From Tilletiopsis washingtonensis (lineage: Eukaryota > Basidiomycota > Exobasidiomycetes > Entylomatales), in NCBI RefSeq assembly GCF_003144115.1, contig NW_020312004.1, forward strand, positions 394,506-458,505: DNA of 64,000 nucleotides. Reading direction: 5' to 3'. Below, piece after piece: positions 32,769 to 44,713 of the stretch; the first letter of the stretch is position 1; each line of letters begins with the position of its first letter. The notes below the pieces were generated by a model. It was not told where the DNA came from. It was given only the letters and a program-made list of their open reading frames with translations, and made no database searches. A program made the position numbers and the translations under genes.

Positions 32769-35700
32769 CTAGTAGTACGAGGGAGACGAGAAGGCGGCGA
32801 CGTTGTTGGCGTGGCGCAGCTGGCTCGCCGTCGGCGGGAAGAGCAGCGCCGGGGGTGCGCCGGGCGCCGGGCTGCTGCCGAGGTACACGCCCTCGAGCGC
32901 CTCGGACGCGTGCGAGGCGCGGCTGGTGGGTGGCGTGAGCATCATGCAATGGTGGTGGCGTCTGGCGGCACTCACAGCGCCATGTCCATGCTGAAGACGG
33001 CCTCGGGCATGCCGTACGGCGTCGGCACCGCGGAGCCCTGCAAGGTCGTCGTCAGCTACGGCATCGCACTCGGCGCCTCAGCGACTCACTCGCGAGGTCA
33101 GGCGCGGACGTGCGCTTGGGGCGCGGAAGCCCCAGCCAAGCGCCGGCGGGCGCACCGAGCCGGCGGCACGCCAGCCAATGTCGGCCGCGGTGTTGCCCGC
33201 CGCGACGGCCTCGGCGACGTCGGGCGGTGGACGGGCATCGGGCGGCAGCGGCACATGCACGCCCGGCGTCGGCCCGCCCGCCAGGCCCCAGCCGCGACGG
33301 CCACGCAGCTGGCGCTCCAGCTGGCGGTCGAGGATCGCGGGCGCTGCTGCACCAGGACGCAGGCCGCCGGGCCCCGGAGCCGCCATCCAGCCGCGGCGGG
33401 GCGCACTCTGCGGCGCCCAGGTGTCCCAGCCGCGGTGCGGGCCCTCGTAGCCCTGCAAGCCGACGGGCAGCGCCGCCGCCCGCGCCGCATCGTCCTCGCG
33501 CAGGCGGTCGCGCATGCCCGCCACGCGGGCGTTGTCCTCCTCGGCGCGCGCCACGCCCTCGGCGTCCTGCCGGCGCACGGCGGCGACGAGGCGCTGCGGC
33601 GCCGCCAGGCTCTCCTCGTAGATGTGGCGCACCTTCTTGGCCGCCTCGCGCTCGCGGTCCAGCTCGGCAGCGACGGGCCCGCGGTGGCCGGACGCGCCCT
33701 TCATGTGCTCGTACGCCTCGAACGAGCGGGCCGTCGCCGCGGCAGCCGCCGATGCTGCCGAGAAGGAGCCCCAGCCGGACTCGTCGTCGTCGCCGTCTCG
33801 GCCGCGACGGTGGCGGCTGCGGCGTCCGCGCGAACGCAGCGGCCGGCGACGCTCGCCGCCGCTGGCATTCGTCGAGGCGACCGAGCGCGGACGGCGCGGG
33901 TCGAGCCAGGTGCTGATCGGCGGCGAGTGGCGCTGGTCGACAAAGTACCAGGCCATGTACACGGCGTCGTCGAACTCGGCGGTCCAGCCTGAGCAAGGAG
34001 GTCAGTCGGGGCGTCTTCGCACGGCAACATCCAACACGCACCTTCGGGTAGGACTCCGCCGCCGTTTTGCACGTACCATGGACCAGCTGCGGTGCCAGGC
34101 GGAGGCGGCGGCACGGCGTCGGTCATGGCCCGCGGCATGCTGCCGCTGTACTGCGCCCGCAGCTGCGGCTCGTAGGCGCCGTCGTCGAACCACGACTGCG
34201 CCGGTGCGGCGTGTGCCTGCTCGTAGGCGATCTGCGCCGAGTAGTGGGCGTGCTGCGCCGCCGCCTCGTTGTGTCGGCGTCGCATCTCCTCGTCATGCTG
34301 CTCGAGGGCCTGCGTCTGATCTTGCTGCTGCTGCTGCTGAGCTTGCTGCTGATGGTGCTGCTGCGCCTGCTGTTGCGCCTGTTGCTGCTGTTGCTGCTGG
34401 TGGGCTTGCGCCTGCTGCTGTTGCTGTTGCTGCTGCTCTTGGCGCTGTGCATGCTCCTGCGCCATGGCCTCAGCGCGACGTGCTTCCTCAGCCTGCCAGC
34501 CGGCGCGCTCCTCCTGCGCCTTGGCCTCGCGCTCCTGCTCCCAGTTCCACTGGCGCTGGCGCTCGTCGTCCTGCGTCGGACCGTGCGGTCTCTCGCCATG
34601 CTGCTCTTGCTGCTCGCGCGCCCACGGGTCCCAGGCCGGCGGCGGTCCGCTCCACACCGGCGTGGGCCACAAGGCACCAGCCGCAGCACCGGCCGCAGCA
34701 CCAGCCGCAAGCATCGCTGCCTGTCCCATCGGCTGCAGCGCATCGCCGACCGAGTCGAAGGGCGCGTACGCATCGGGCACCATGCCGTATGGCGGCTGCG
34801 GCATGGCCTCGAAGCCGTTCGGGCCGAGCGCCGGCATTTGCGGCATCTGCGGCATCATATCGTACTGCACGTGTGGCTCGGGCATGGCTTCGAAGCCGTT
34901 CGGAGCGAGCTGCGGCATGTAGTCGAGCGGGCCCGGTGGCTGGTACTGATGCGGCAGTTGCTCTTGCTTGTCAGCGAGCTTGTCGGCATCCTCGTCGGTC
35001 TCCTCGGCGAGCGCCTGCGCGATGGTGTCGACCTCGGTCGGCTCATACTGCAGGCCGCGGCGGCGCATCTCCTCCTCGACAAAGCGGCGCGCGCCGGCCT
35101 CGACGGTGCGGCGCAGCTCGAGAAAGTCGGCATCGCTCATGTCCGGCGGGCGGGCGATGGTGCCGAAGATGGTCGAGGCGGCGTCCGAGGCCGGCGCGAA
35201 GGTGGACGGGTACGACGTCGAAGCCGGCATGCGTGCGATTGTGGGCGCCTCGGACGGAGAGCTGGCCGAGGTCTTGCTCGCCGCCGTGCTGGCTTGCTTG
35301 TGCTGGGCTTCTGCTGTGCTGCCGTTGGGTATGCCGAGCGACGGCGGTGCGATGGGACTTGTCACGCGGGCACTGCCGTTTGAGCGTGGCAGCGATGCGC
35401 GCTCGTTCTGCGAATGCCTGGAACCGTCCTCAACGTACGCCTGTCTGGATGAGTCCGTCTCGGCTTGACGCTGTGCCGCATACAGCATCGACGGCGGCGG
35501 CAGCGGCGGCGGTGGCGATGCATGCTCGTGCGGGTACTGCGGCATCAGCGCTGCGCCGCGGCTCGAGGAGCTCAGCGGCGGCGAGCGCCTCTCGGTGCGG
35601 TACGACGGCGGACGCGGCGGCGCCTGCGGCTCGGGCGAGCTCGTCTGGCGCAGCGATGCCTGCGAACGTGGCGCAGGCGATGACGAGCGCGTGTCTTGCG

Positions 35701-36112
35701 ACTGCGGTTGCAGGTGATGCGGGCGTTGCAGCGGAGGAGCTGGACGAGGCTGCTGCTCCTTCTGAGGTGAAGGTCGAGCTTGGGGCTCTTGCGGCGGCGC
35801 TGGTGGTGCTTGTGGCAGCGGCTGCTTCTCCGGCGCACGCTCTTGCGGCTGTGTCGTGGCCACTGGCCTAGCCGCTGCGGCCCAGTCCTGCTGGACAGCA
35901 TCCGTCTGCGCCTCGGGCTGCACCTCGGTGTCGGCGGCGCCCTTCTCGGGCAGTGCAGCCTCGAGATCGGTCCACGTCTCTTTGCCGAGCGGCTCGCGTG
36001 ACTGCGGCGGCGGCGGTCCGGCTGGCGGAGCGGAGCGCGGCGGCGCCTCCCAGACGGCATGGCCCAGAGCAGAGCCGGCATCGGCCGTCATGCTCTCCAT
36101 GAGCGCCTGCAT
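32769..36112 (-). CDS. WW-domain protein with poly-Gln tract
   Basis: Four exons: 36112-34042, 33988-33090, 33037-32976, 32922-32769 (1061 aa). The first 550 residues are Pro/Ser/Gln-rich and low in complexity, followed by a Gln-rich region at about 557-600 and a charged stretch. A WW domain sits at about 688-726: LPEGWTAEFDD, then WYFVDQ, then STWLDPRRP, with both tryptophans and the final proline. It is cut by intron 1 just before its first Trp. After it come Arg/Ser-rich and coiled stretches and the C-terminus PSYY. WW domains bind proline-rich peptides; many such proteins act in transcription, splicing or ubiquitination. I do not recognise an orthologue. The ATG at 36112 (MQALMESM) is the first methionine before a plausible protein; the frame stays open upstream to 36682, so a longer N-terminus cannot be ruled out. 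Confidence 0.82.
34318..34443 (-). repeat. CAG/CAA repeat tract (poly-Gln)
   Basis: Imperfect CAG/CAA repeat on the minus strand within exon 1 of the WW-domain gene, coding runs of up to eight glutamines broken by Ala and His. It is likely to vary in length between strains. Confidence 0.9.
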
Positions 36113-37527
36113 GGAGGAGGTGGATGCGCCAGCTGCAGCAGAAAGGCGAGTAGCAGAGGCAAAGGTGTGAGAGAGGGCAGAGACAAGATGCGAGCTGAGG
36201 AGCGCTGAAGAAGGGCCTGCCGCGCGGGTGCACTGCTCATTGCCCTTGTGCCGCCGCTGCCGGCACGCACGCCGCGAGTGCCAGCGAGGCGCTGATGTAC
36301 ACCGCCCTTGTGCGACCTGAGGCGCTCGAAGGACGGCGCAGCTGCCCTGCCGAGACGGAGCCGTCTTTCTTAGACTCGTCGGGCCGTGACAAGGGCGAGG
36401 GCACGCGCTCCGCTGCAGCCGCATCGCGAGTCCCCTGCGCCGCATTCTGCGCTGTCGCAGCAGCGCTGAAGCGGCGGAAGAGCTGTGCCAGCGGACTCGG
36501 CCGATGAGCAACACCAGCGCGCACAAGGAGTAATTGCCGAGCGCCAGGTACAGTCGCGACGTGTGGCTTGCACTTCGTAGCAGATGGGCGCAATGAATGC
36601 CCCTGACGCCTTGCGGAGCCGCAGCGCCGAGGAACGCGGGCGGCGGCGGCGCGAACAGGGCAGGGTGCAGAAGCGGGCACAAGAGAATGCCCTCGGTGTA
36701 CCGGCTAGAACATGCTGCCCATTCGGCCGCGACTCACCAGCCAGTCAGTCTCGGTGGCAGAGAGAGGCTGCGCTGTTGCTAGCAGCCATGCACTGAGGTA
36801 GGTGCAAGGCGCAAGCGACGGCAGCGCAGCGGCATCGCGTGCGGCATCCTTCGTCTGCCGCTCTGTTCTGACACTCAAGTCGTCTGATGCAGCGCCCGCG
36901 CGCTCCCCTGAGCATTCTCCCAGGGGCACTCGCTTGCGGCCGGCCACTTGATGCGGGCGCGGTCTATTCCGGGACGCCGTCGTGCACGTGCTCGTCACCG
37001 CCGCCGCCGCATTCGATCGGGATGGACCGCGGGCCCGCGGGTGCCTTTGCGGCTGGGTGCTGTGTCGAGGCTTGCGGCAGCCAGCGGCAGCACCGCGCGC
37101 AGCAGGAGAATGCAGGCGGAAGCGTGTCAGCTCATCCGCAAGCGATGCCCACGACCGAGCTGCGCCCCGATGCGGCACCGAGGTCGGAGCACTCAAGCAT
37201 CCACGTGCACCAAGCCGGGTACCGCGTCGCGCATGATGATGCTTGCACGGCTTGAGGAGACGTCAGGCGACGGAGGTGAGGGAGCGAAGGAGAGCTTGCG
37301 GCGCGCTGCGCTTGCTCAGGGGGCGGCGGCTTACCAAAAGCTCGCGCATGCTTTGTCGCCGGCCAATACAAAATGCGTCGCGCCGCCGGCCAAGTTGTAG
37401 TCGCACGTGCACGGCGCGCATCCGGCATCGGTGGAGGCGCCGCACCCGACGAGAGGAGCGACCTGCCTCATCACCACCATCACCACCACGCCCACTCGGC
37501 CCTCGCAGCTTGCCGCAGCTCTGCCTC
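36113..37527. promoter_or_regulatory. Divergent intergenic region, WW gene / TAF13
   Basis: 1415 bp between divergent starts, holding both promoters. Near its right end (about 37470-37496) is a CAT/CAC-rich microsatellite in the presumed TAF13 leader. The open frames here extend the neighbouring genes' frames upstream without recognisable domains. No RNA gene seen. Confidence 0.5.
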
Positions 37528-38377
37528 ATGGACGCTCCGCGCCCGCCGCGTGCGCGCGACCGCCGCCGCCGTGCCGCTGCCGGCGCCGCGGCCCGCGGCA
37601 CTGCGCTGCCCGCTGCGCAGGTCGCCGGCCTCGAGCGGGCGGCACGCCGTGGATACAGCAGCAGGGGTGCCTTTGGCCGAGACAGTGAGTCAAGGCGGCA
37701 CTGCGATGCAGAGGTGGAGAGCGATGTCTGAGTGGCAGGCGCAGCGAGTGCGCGGCGGTGAGCAGAGAAAGGTGCCGCGGCCGTGTGGGCCAGACGGCTT
37801 GCGACCGGAACCTCAGGGCGCGACTCGCCTGCGACGCACGCTCACGCAGAGCACTCTCGCCTCATCAGTCGCGCGCCTCATGTACGCCTGTGGCGACGTC
37901 GCGCAGCCCGAGCCCGCCAGCGTGGCGCTGCTCGAGGAGATGACCGTCGAGTACTTGACGGACCTGTGCCACCGCGCGCGGCCATCGCCGTACTCCGTGC
38001 CTGTTCCCGTGCACCTGCCCACCGTGCTGTCCGAGGAGACGCCCGAGCGGCCCGAGTCGGCGCCGCCGCTGGTGCCGCTGCGCACGGCGCCGCACCCGTT
38101 CGCGACGCGCCAGCGCGTCAAGGTCGACGACCTCAAGACGGCGCTGCGCCGCGACGACAAGAAGCTCGGGCGCATCGAGGAGCTGCTGTACCTCGACACG
38201 GTCATCACCAAGGCGCGTCGCGGCTTCGACGACCCGGGCGAGTACGAGGCGGAGGAGGCGCGTGCCGAGGAGCGGGCACGGGCGCAGCAGGCGCAGGCGG
38301 GCGGCTCGGCGAGGGAAGGGCGCGAGGAGCCGAGCGGCAAGGCTCGTGGCATCGCCCTGCCGGGCGCCCGCTCATAG
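37528..38377 (+). CDS. TAF13: TFIID subunit TAF13
   Basis: Two exons: 37528-37684 and 37869-38377 (221 aa). The histone-fold region runs from the end of exon 1: GAFGRDIARLMYACGD, then EMTVEYLTDLCHRA, then VKVDDLKTALRRDDKKLGRIEELLYL. This matches TAF13, which pairs with TAF11 in TFIID. The acceptor at 37868 was chosen because it alone joins GAFGRD to IARLMYACGD in frame and restores the conserved start of helix alpha-1. Several upstream AGs fail the frame. The protein is longer than typical TAF13 (about 125-170 aa), with an Arg/Ala-rich head and a charged tail. The 184-nt intron is among the longest in the window. Converges with the Paladin-like gene (113 bp between stops). Confidence 0.9.
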
Positions 38378-38490
38378 CACAGCCCATTCGATGGATCCGT
38401 ATCTCTTCTCTGCATCTGTATCACCATCATCAATTCACGGCGTGGCTCTAGAGGTATGTGTGTGTGACGTGGAGGCTTGGACGTGTCCGT

Positions 38491-41400
38491 CTACTCGAGG
38501 CGCCGGCCGAGGATCGCCTGGATCTCGCGGCGCGGCTGCAGGTACGAGAGGAAGCTGGGGAAGCGGCCGGTCGTCTGGCCCGTCTGCGCCGTCGAGGCGC
38601 GCGAGACCACCGAGCGCGTGTCGTCGTCGTCGGCCGCCGCATTGGCGCCGTCGCTCTGCGCCGCCACCTTGTCGAGCAGGTAGGAGGTAAAGACGATGAG
38701 GTATCCTGCGGCGGGGCTGTGAGCGCGGCGGAGAGGCTGTGCAGCACAGATGCGCACCGTATCGCTGCAGGTAGTTGTTGTACACGCGGCTGAGATGCGT
38801 GTGTTTCTGCCGAGAGATTAGGATGGGTCTGCATGCATTGGGCGCCTGCTCGACCCACCTTGGTGCCCGGGTCGGCATTCTCGGCGCGCAGCTTGGCGTC
38901 GAAGATGGCCTTGCGCAGGTTCTGCACCTGGTCGCACGCATCGATGGCCTGCACTCGCGGTATCAGCACGCGAGCTCACGGCGGCGCTGGGCACCACGCA
39001 CCTTGTCGGTCAGCCGCTTGGCCAGCTTGCCGTGCGCGAGCACGCCGCAGAGCTGCAGAATCGAGCGGTACTCGCCCGCGAGCTGCAGGTCGTCTTCGCG
39101 GTTGTCCATCTTGTCCTTGGCACCCTCCATGAGGCCGTCTGCGTCGTCGTCGTTTGCCCTCGGATCGGCCATGAAGCTCGCCTGCATGTCCTCCTGCAGC
39201 AGCTCCTCGGCGTGCTCCATCACGGTGGCCACCAGGATGGAGATGACCATCGACGTCGTCGTGCGCCCGCGGCCCATCTGGCAGTTGCTGATGGGCGCTG
39301 CGTCGGTGCGAAGTGCCAGCTGCACGCGCTCCTCCAGCTCGGAGAAGACGGCAGGGACGGGCGCCTGCTCGTCGGTCACTGGGATGCGCGCGTAGTCGAC
39401 GCGGTAGCCCTCGCGCTGGATCGACTCGTACACGTCGCGCGGCGTCAGCACATCCTGGTCACGGACCGGGAACCACTGCGGGACAATCTCGTAGCGGCCG
39501 CCGGAAAGCTCGATCTCGTCGTGCAGCAGCAGGCGGCCGTCGTACTTGCGCAGCTCCTTGAGCACGTCCTCCTTCAGCGCCTGCTCCATCGACTCGACGA
39601 CGTCCTTTGTGATGCCGGTGGCCTCGACGTTCGTGAGCGGCTGGTCGGCCAGGCGCAGCACGTGCGGCCTGCCATTGACGAAGAGCACGGGCTCCTCGCG
39701 CATCGACGACGCGACGACGCGGGCCTTGCCAGACGGGCCGGCATCCATGTACTCGAGGCCGCGGCGCAGGCCCTCGATCGACGGCATGCCATGGCCCCAT
39801 GTGCGCAGCGCTGCTCGGTCGCTCTGGCTGTCGCCGCCAAGGACAAGTGGCACGCCGCGCAGGTTCGGGATACCTTCGATCTGCGACAAGCTGATCTTGG
39901 CCTGTCGGTGGTGGTCAGTGGACGCCAGTCTGCGCACTGAGCCCTGCTGCACTCACCAGGCCCGGGAACATGTCGGACTTGAGCATGGTGAAGGCCGAGA
40001 GCACAGAGCCCGAACGCGCTGAGACGACAGCCTGCACCTCCTCATCAAGCGCGGCGCCTTCGGCATCGAGCTTCTGCAGCGGCGTGATGGTCGCCATGTC
40101 GACCTTGTCAAACTCCTGTGAGAGCGTCTCGAGCACCGGCTGCCGCTTGATGAACGACTCAAACGTCGGCAACGCGTCCAGAGTGTCGAGGCTGGTGGCA
40201 TTGAGGTACGCCTGGAACAGGCATAGCTCGTAGTAGCGCCGCAGGTGGTGCATCGCCGCCTGCACCTTGGCCTGCCGCTGCGCCTCGTCATCGAGATCCT
40301 CAGCCGCGAGGCGCGTGTCTTCGATGACGTCGCGCAGATTGATCACAGACGATGCGCAGCGGTCGATCGCATCGTCCACGGAAGCCTTGACCTCAAGACC
40401 GTGCGGGATGATGCGCAGGAGGGCGTTCACGGCGTGGTAGCTCAGAGCCTCTCGCTGAGTGTGCGGAATGCTCTCGTCCTTCGCCTCCAACGGCGAAGTG
40501 ACTGAGGGTGTAGTGGCCGTAGCTTCGCGATGACGGTCGAGCCAGCGCACGATGAGCAGAACAATGACGGCAGTCAGCGTGCCGCGGCCGCGACCAAGCT
40601 GGTCATTCAGCACGAGCGCATTGTCGTTCAGCTTCGCCTTGATGACGAGGCGCAGGATCTCGTCGAAGTCATCAGGGTGCGGCGGCCGCTCGGCAGTGAG
40701 CGGGATGCGGCGGTAGGAGAGCTTGACGCCCTTGGCGCCACCCTCCGCCGGGGAGAGCGGCTGTGCGAGCTCGTGCGTCGCGTCCGTCATCACCTCTTGC
40801 AGCGTCTGAACCTCGCTGGGCTGAATCTCCTCCCAGCGCGGCACCACTTCGCCATCATCGAGCTCGGCGTGCAGGAGTAGCTTGTTCTCGCCAGCCTCCA
40901 GCTCGGAGAGCACTAAGCAGCGGGTCAGCAGCACGCCTCGCTACATGAGAGTCCGACGCTCACCATCAGCCTTCAGCCTCTCCTCGAGCAGCTTCAGCCG
41001 GTCCCACGAGATGCCGCCGAACTCGCGCACGTTGCGCAGCGACGAGCCCTTCTGGCGCAGCACGACGGGCTTGCCAGCGACCACGATGAGCGGCTCCTCG
41101 CGCAGCGTCAGCCAGGTGACCTCCAATGTGCTCTGACGCGCTCCCGCAAGCGCAAGCTGCTGCTGGATGCTGCGCACGATGCCGATGAGACCTTGCTTCG
41201 TCGGCTGGCCCGTGACCCAGATGTTGCTGTCGGGCACGCGGCGCAGGTTCACGGCTCCACGCACGTTGGCCGTGCCGGCCGTCTGGCGGTCGCGCTCGAT
41301 GAACTTGCGCCAGATGTCCTGCTTGAGCAGCATCATTGGTCGCAGCACCACGCCGGCGCGGTTGCGGACGATGTGCTCGGCGAACTCGTCGCCGGGCTGC

Positions 41401-43486
41401 TCGGGATCTGCGCGGCTCTCGGTGCCGCGACGCAAGCCGCCCATGAGCTGGCCAACCTCCGACATGCTCGAGCTGGGCCGGCTGAGCACGCTGAGATCCT
41501 CGACGGGCGCAAAGAGGTACAGCTGCGAGCCCTTGGAGCGGACGCGCAGCACCGTGCCCCAGACCTCCGGCCGGCCCTTGAGATACGTCGAGAAGCGATG
41601 GCCGAAGGCTGCCGTCTCGCTGCCGCCGGCGTACTCGGCGAAGATGATGAGAGAGGCGTACTGCTCGAGCGTGCGCACGGCGCGGCCCAGGTGCTCTGCA
41701 GCGCTGTCACCATACGCATCCGTGGAGCCGGCACCGGGCCCGTGCTTGGCCAGCGCGTAGGCCACGCGCTCAGAGAGGACCATCTCGCGCAGGTGCACGA
41801 CCGACGAGCATGCGTCGATGGCCAGATCAGCAACAGCCTTGCTCTCGAGGCCTTCTTCGAGCAGCGAGCAAAGCTGCCGGACGATGCCGTAGTCGCCGCG
41901 GTACGCGCGCTGGAGCGACTCGAGTACCGCAGGGTTGCCCAGCAGCTGCTCGAGCACAGCCTGCGAGTCGACGTTCGAGGCGGCATCGATGCTGGAGGTG
42001 AGGAGTCGCATGAGCCGCAGCAGCGACTGTGCGGTCTGGTGCTGTTCCGATGCGGCACGCAGCGACTTGGCGATGCCCTTGCCCGGCGCGGGGCTCGTAC
42101 CACGGCGAGAAGACGAGCCATTCGCCGCCTCTGCTGAGCGCTTGAGGTCCGCGACTGGGCGATCCATAAGCCGTTGGGAGACGGGCAGTGGGTCGAAGCC
42201 TTTGACAATCATCTGCCGCCGCCGCACGATCACCGCAGCGCACATGGCCACAGTCGTGCGCACCGCGCCGATGCCACAGTTCGCAACGACGGAGGTCTTC
42301 GTCGGGTCGAGCTCCTTGAGGATGCGCAGATATGCGTCGAGGCTGAGCCACAGTGCGGTCAGCTAAGGCTCACGCACGGACGCACACGAAGCGCCTCACT
42401 AGTTGTTCTCGGCGGTGCTCTGGTCTGCGGCGATGGGCACGCGGTGGTAGTCGACGCTCCAGCCGTCTTTCCGCGCCTTGTGGAAGACCTCGCGGATGGT
42501 GCTGACCGATTCCGCGTCGATGGCCACCCAGACAGGCATCAGCTGGCCCTTCTCGTCCTCCTCGTGCACCATCAGAAGGCCGTCGTAGCGCGCAGCCTCG
42601 CGCAGCAAGTCCTGCTTCAGCCGCGTCTCGATCGACTCGAGGTTCTCGGCGCGGTCCGAGATCGAGTACGTCTCCATCGGCTTCTCTATCTCGCGCAGTA
42701 CGAAGGGTCGGTTCGACACGTAGACTACCGGCTCCTGCAGGTGTTTGTCAGCTCAGTCGCCACGTGCACCCAGCTTGGCGACTCACTTCGCGCGTGCAGA
42801 ACCAGACACACTTCCGAGCGGGACCCATGTCATCCGTGGCCACACCAAGGTGACGACCAGACGGTCGTCTGGGCTCAGCTGCAGGCCGCTCCGGCGCACT
42901 CGGCGTCGACGGGCCCTCCGCTGGTGACTCGGCCGGCGGCGGCGTGCCAGCGTCGGGCGACGGCGACGTGTCGCGCGAGGCGGCATTGTCGAGGGCGCTG
43001 CGGAAGAGCGCCGTGCCGCTGGGCCGCCGAGCCTGGCCATTCACGGAGCTGTCGCGGCTTGCCGATGCGCGCGACAGGGGCTGGCACTGCAGCACGCTCA
43101 GCACGCCTTTGAGGCCCGTCACGGTCGGCTGCGCGCAGCCGTACACCTCGAGCGGCACGTCGGCCTTGCGGAAGTTGGGTGCGCCCTGCAGGTGCAGATC
43201 GAGGTGCGGGCGGCGTGCTGATGGCAGCTAGGTATCAGCTGACTGCGCATACCCACCTCTATGCGTGCTCACCGCCGGCGAAGTGGTCGGCCTTGAGGAT
43301 GAGGCCGCGGTTGAGCACGCTGCCCTGGCGCGAGCGCACGACGGCCGCCTCGCGCGCCGTCCAGAGGTGCGACGCCGGCAAGTCGGGCAGCGGCAGAATG
43401 CCGTCGGAGCGTGAGGCGGCGCCGAGGTGCGGCGGCGGTGCCGCTCCGTCCTGCGACGGACGCAGCATCGGCGAGGCGCGCGACAT
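38491..43486 (-). CDS. PALD1: Paladin-like protein, three phosphatase-like domains
   Basis: Nine exons: 43486-43273, 43217-42787, 42734-42400, 42342-40964, 40912-39957, 39901-39002, 38948-38859, 38806-38758, 38705-38491 (1522 aa). Three tandem units of the PTP-like phytase/Paladin type are visible. Each has a block such as APNFRKADVPLEVYGCAQPT, a hairpin before EPVLFVNGRP-type text, and a P-loop. The loops are C349-GIGAV-R355, D890-QLGRG-R896 and C1312-QMGRG-R1318. Sites 1 and 3 keep Cys-x5-Arg; site 2 has Asp where Cys belongs. Vertebrate Paladin acts as a phosphoinositide phosphatase or pseudophosphatase in signalling; fungal members are annotated as inositol hexakisphosphate-domain proteins of unknown role. 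The C-terminus holds a helix-like YLIVFTSYLLDK. All introns are GT-AG, 48-57 nt. Confidence 0.9.
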
Positions 43487-43862
43487 GGCGCCGGACGAGA
43501 CACCGACTGGCGGCAGAGGCGAGGGAGAGGGGTGACGCAGGGAGAGAGCGTGGGAGACACCGGGAGCGGGAGAGACGCGGCAAAGGTAGCGCAGATGAGA
43601 CGGAGCAGGCGGTGAACGAGGATGAGGTGAGGAGGCAAGGCTCAGGAGGCGCAGACGCACGGTGCCCGGTGCGGGGCCGGGCCGAGGTGGAGCAGGCGGA
43701 GGCGGTGCGCTCCGTCAGGGTGCGCGCCGCCGTTGTTGCCGCGGCCCAACTTCATCTCGACTTTCGCGGCGCGCGCGGCGCGGCGACTCGACGTCCAGCG
43801 TTTCTCTCCTCACCACACGCATCCGCAACTTCTCTGCAGCTTCACCACCACCACTTCCCGCC
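43487..43862. promoter_or_regulatory. Divergent promoter Paladin-like gene / FYV7
   Basis: 376 bp between divergent start codons. The FYV7 side is CT-rich just before the ATG (CACCACCACTTCCCGCC). No clear TATA box. Confidence 0.55.
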
Positions 43863-44644
43863 ATGGCACCCACTGCCTCGCCGCACAAGCGCAAGGTTGT
43901 CAAGCACCGCACCAACGCCGCAGAGGCCGGCGGTCGCGCAGCGCACCACGCCACGGGCGGCGGCGGCGGCCGGCGGCAAGGCTTCCAGGTCGGGCCCAAG
44001 CATGCGCCCGACGGCAGCTATCTTGGCCGCGGTGAGTGGTAGCGAGCGCAGCGTGTGCTGCGTGCTGCTCTTTGCCGCCGGCCACTGAACCCTCTCCACT
44101 CGCAGCCAAGAAGATCAAGAGCCGGCTGATCGAGAATGCCAAGGTCAAGAAGGCCTTCTACCGCGGCGCAGGCTCGAGCAGCAGTGGCGCGCCGGCGCTC
44201 ATCTCCGAGGCCGAGCAGGTCGCCACGCGCGACGAGGGCCGCTTTGCGCCCGAGGACCCCGTGGCCAAGGCGGCGCTGGCGGACGTCGACGAGGTGCTGC
44301 GTGTGCGCGAGCAGAAGCGGGCAAGGGGCACGGCAGCGGGCGAGAGCGCGGGGCCGAGCACGAGCGCAGAGGGTAGCAGGGGCAAGGGGGACGAGGCACC
44401 AGGGAAGCGGCGGCGAAGAGAGCGGCCGAAGTTCGCGCCTCCGCCGCCGCGCAGCAAGGGCAAGCAGCGCGAGGAGCGGGCAGCCGCAGCGGTGCCGGCC
44501 AGCAGCGACAAGCCGCAGCGGACACGCGAGCAGGCCGAGCAGGAGCGGCGGCAGCGCGAGAAGAAGGCGGCCAAGACGAACAGGCGCGGGCAGCCGGATC
44601 TGGGCGCGCGCATGGAGCTGCTGCTCGAGAAGATCAAGCGGTGA
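43863..44644 (+). CDS. FYV7: rRNA-processing protein Fyv7
   Basis: Two exons: 43863-44031 and 44106-44644 (235 aa). A Lys/Arg/Glu-rich, mostly helical protein. The diagnostic part is the C-terminus: AKTNRRGQPDLGARMELLLEKIKR closely resembles the Fyv7 ending (R-G-Q-P-x-x-G-x-x-x-x-x-L-L-x-K-I-K). The head of exon 2 (KKIKSRLIENAKVKKAFYR) also fits. In yeast Fyv7 acts in 18S rRNA maturation in the small-subunit processome. It is longer than the yeast protein (151 aa) owing to low-complexity inserts. Stop-to-stop distance to the convergent CBP80 gene is only 69 bp, so the 3' ends of the transcripts probably overlap. Confidence 0.85.
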
Positions 44645-44713
44645 GGCAGTCGTCACACGTGGTGCGGCACAATGTCATGCTTTTTGTGCGCAGCATCTGC
44701 GCTTGCCTTCTGT

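Noticed and set aside
37470-37496. Plus-strand CAT/CAC run that reads as poly-His
   Set aside because: It lies upstream of the TAF13 start, in a frame not joined to the gene; treated as a leader microsatellite.
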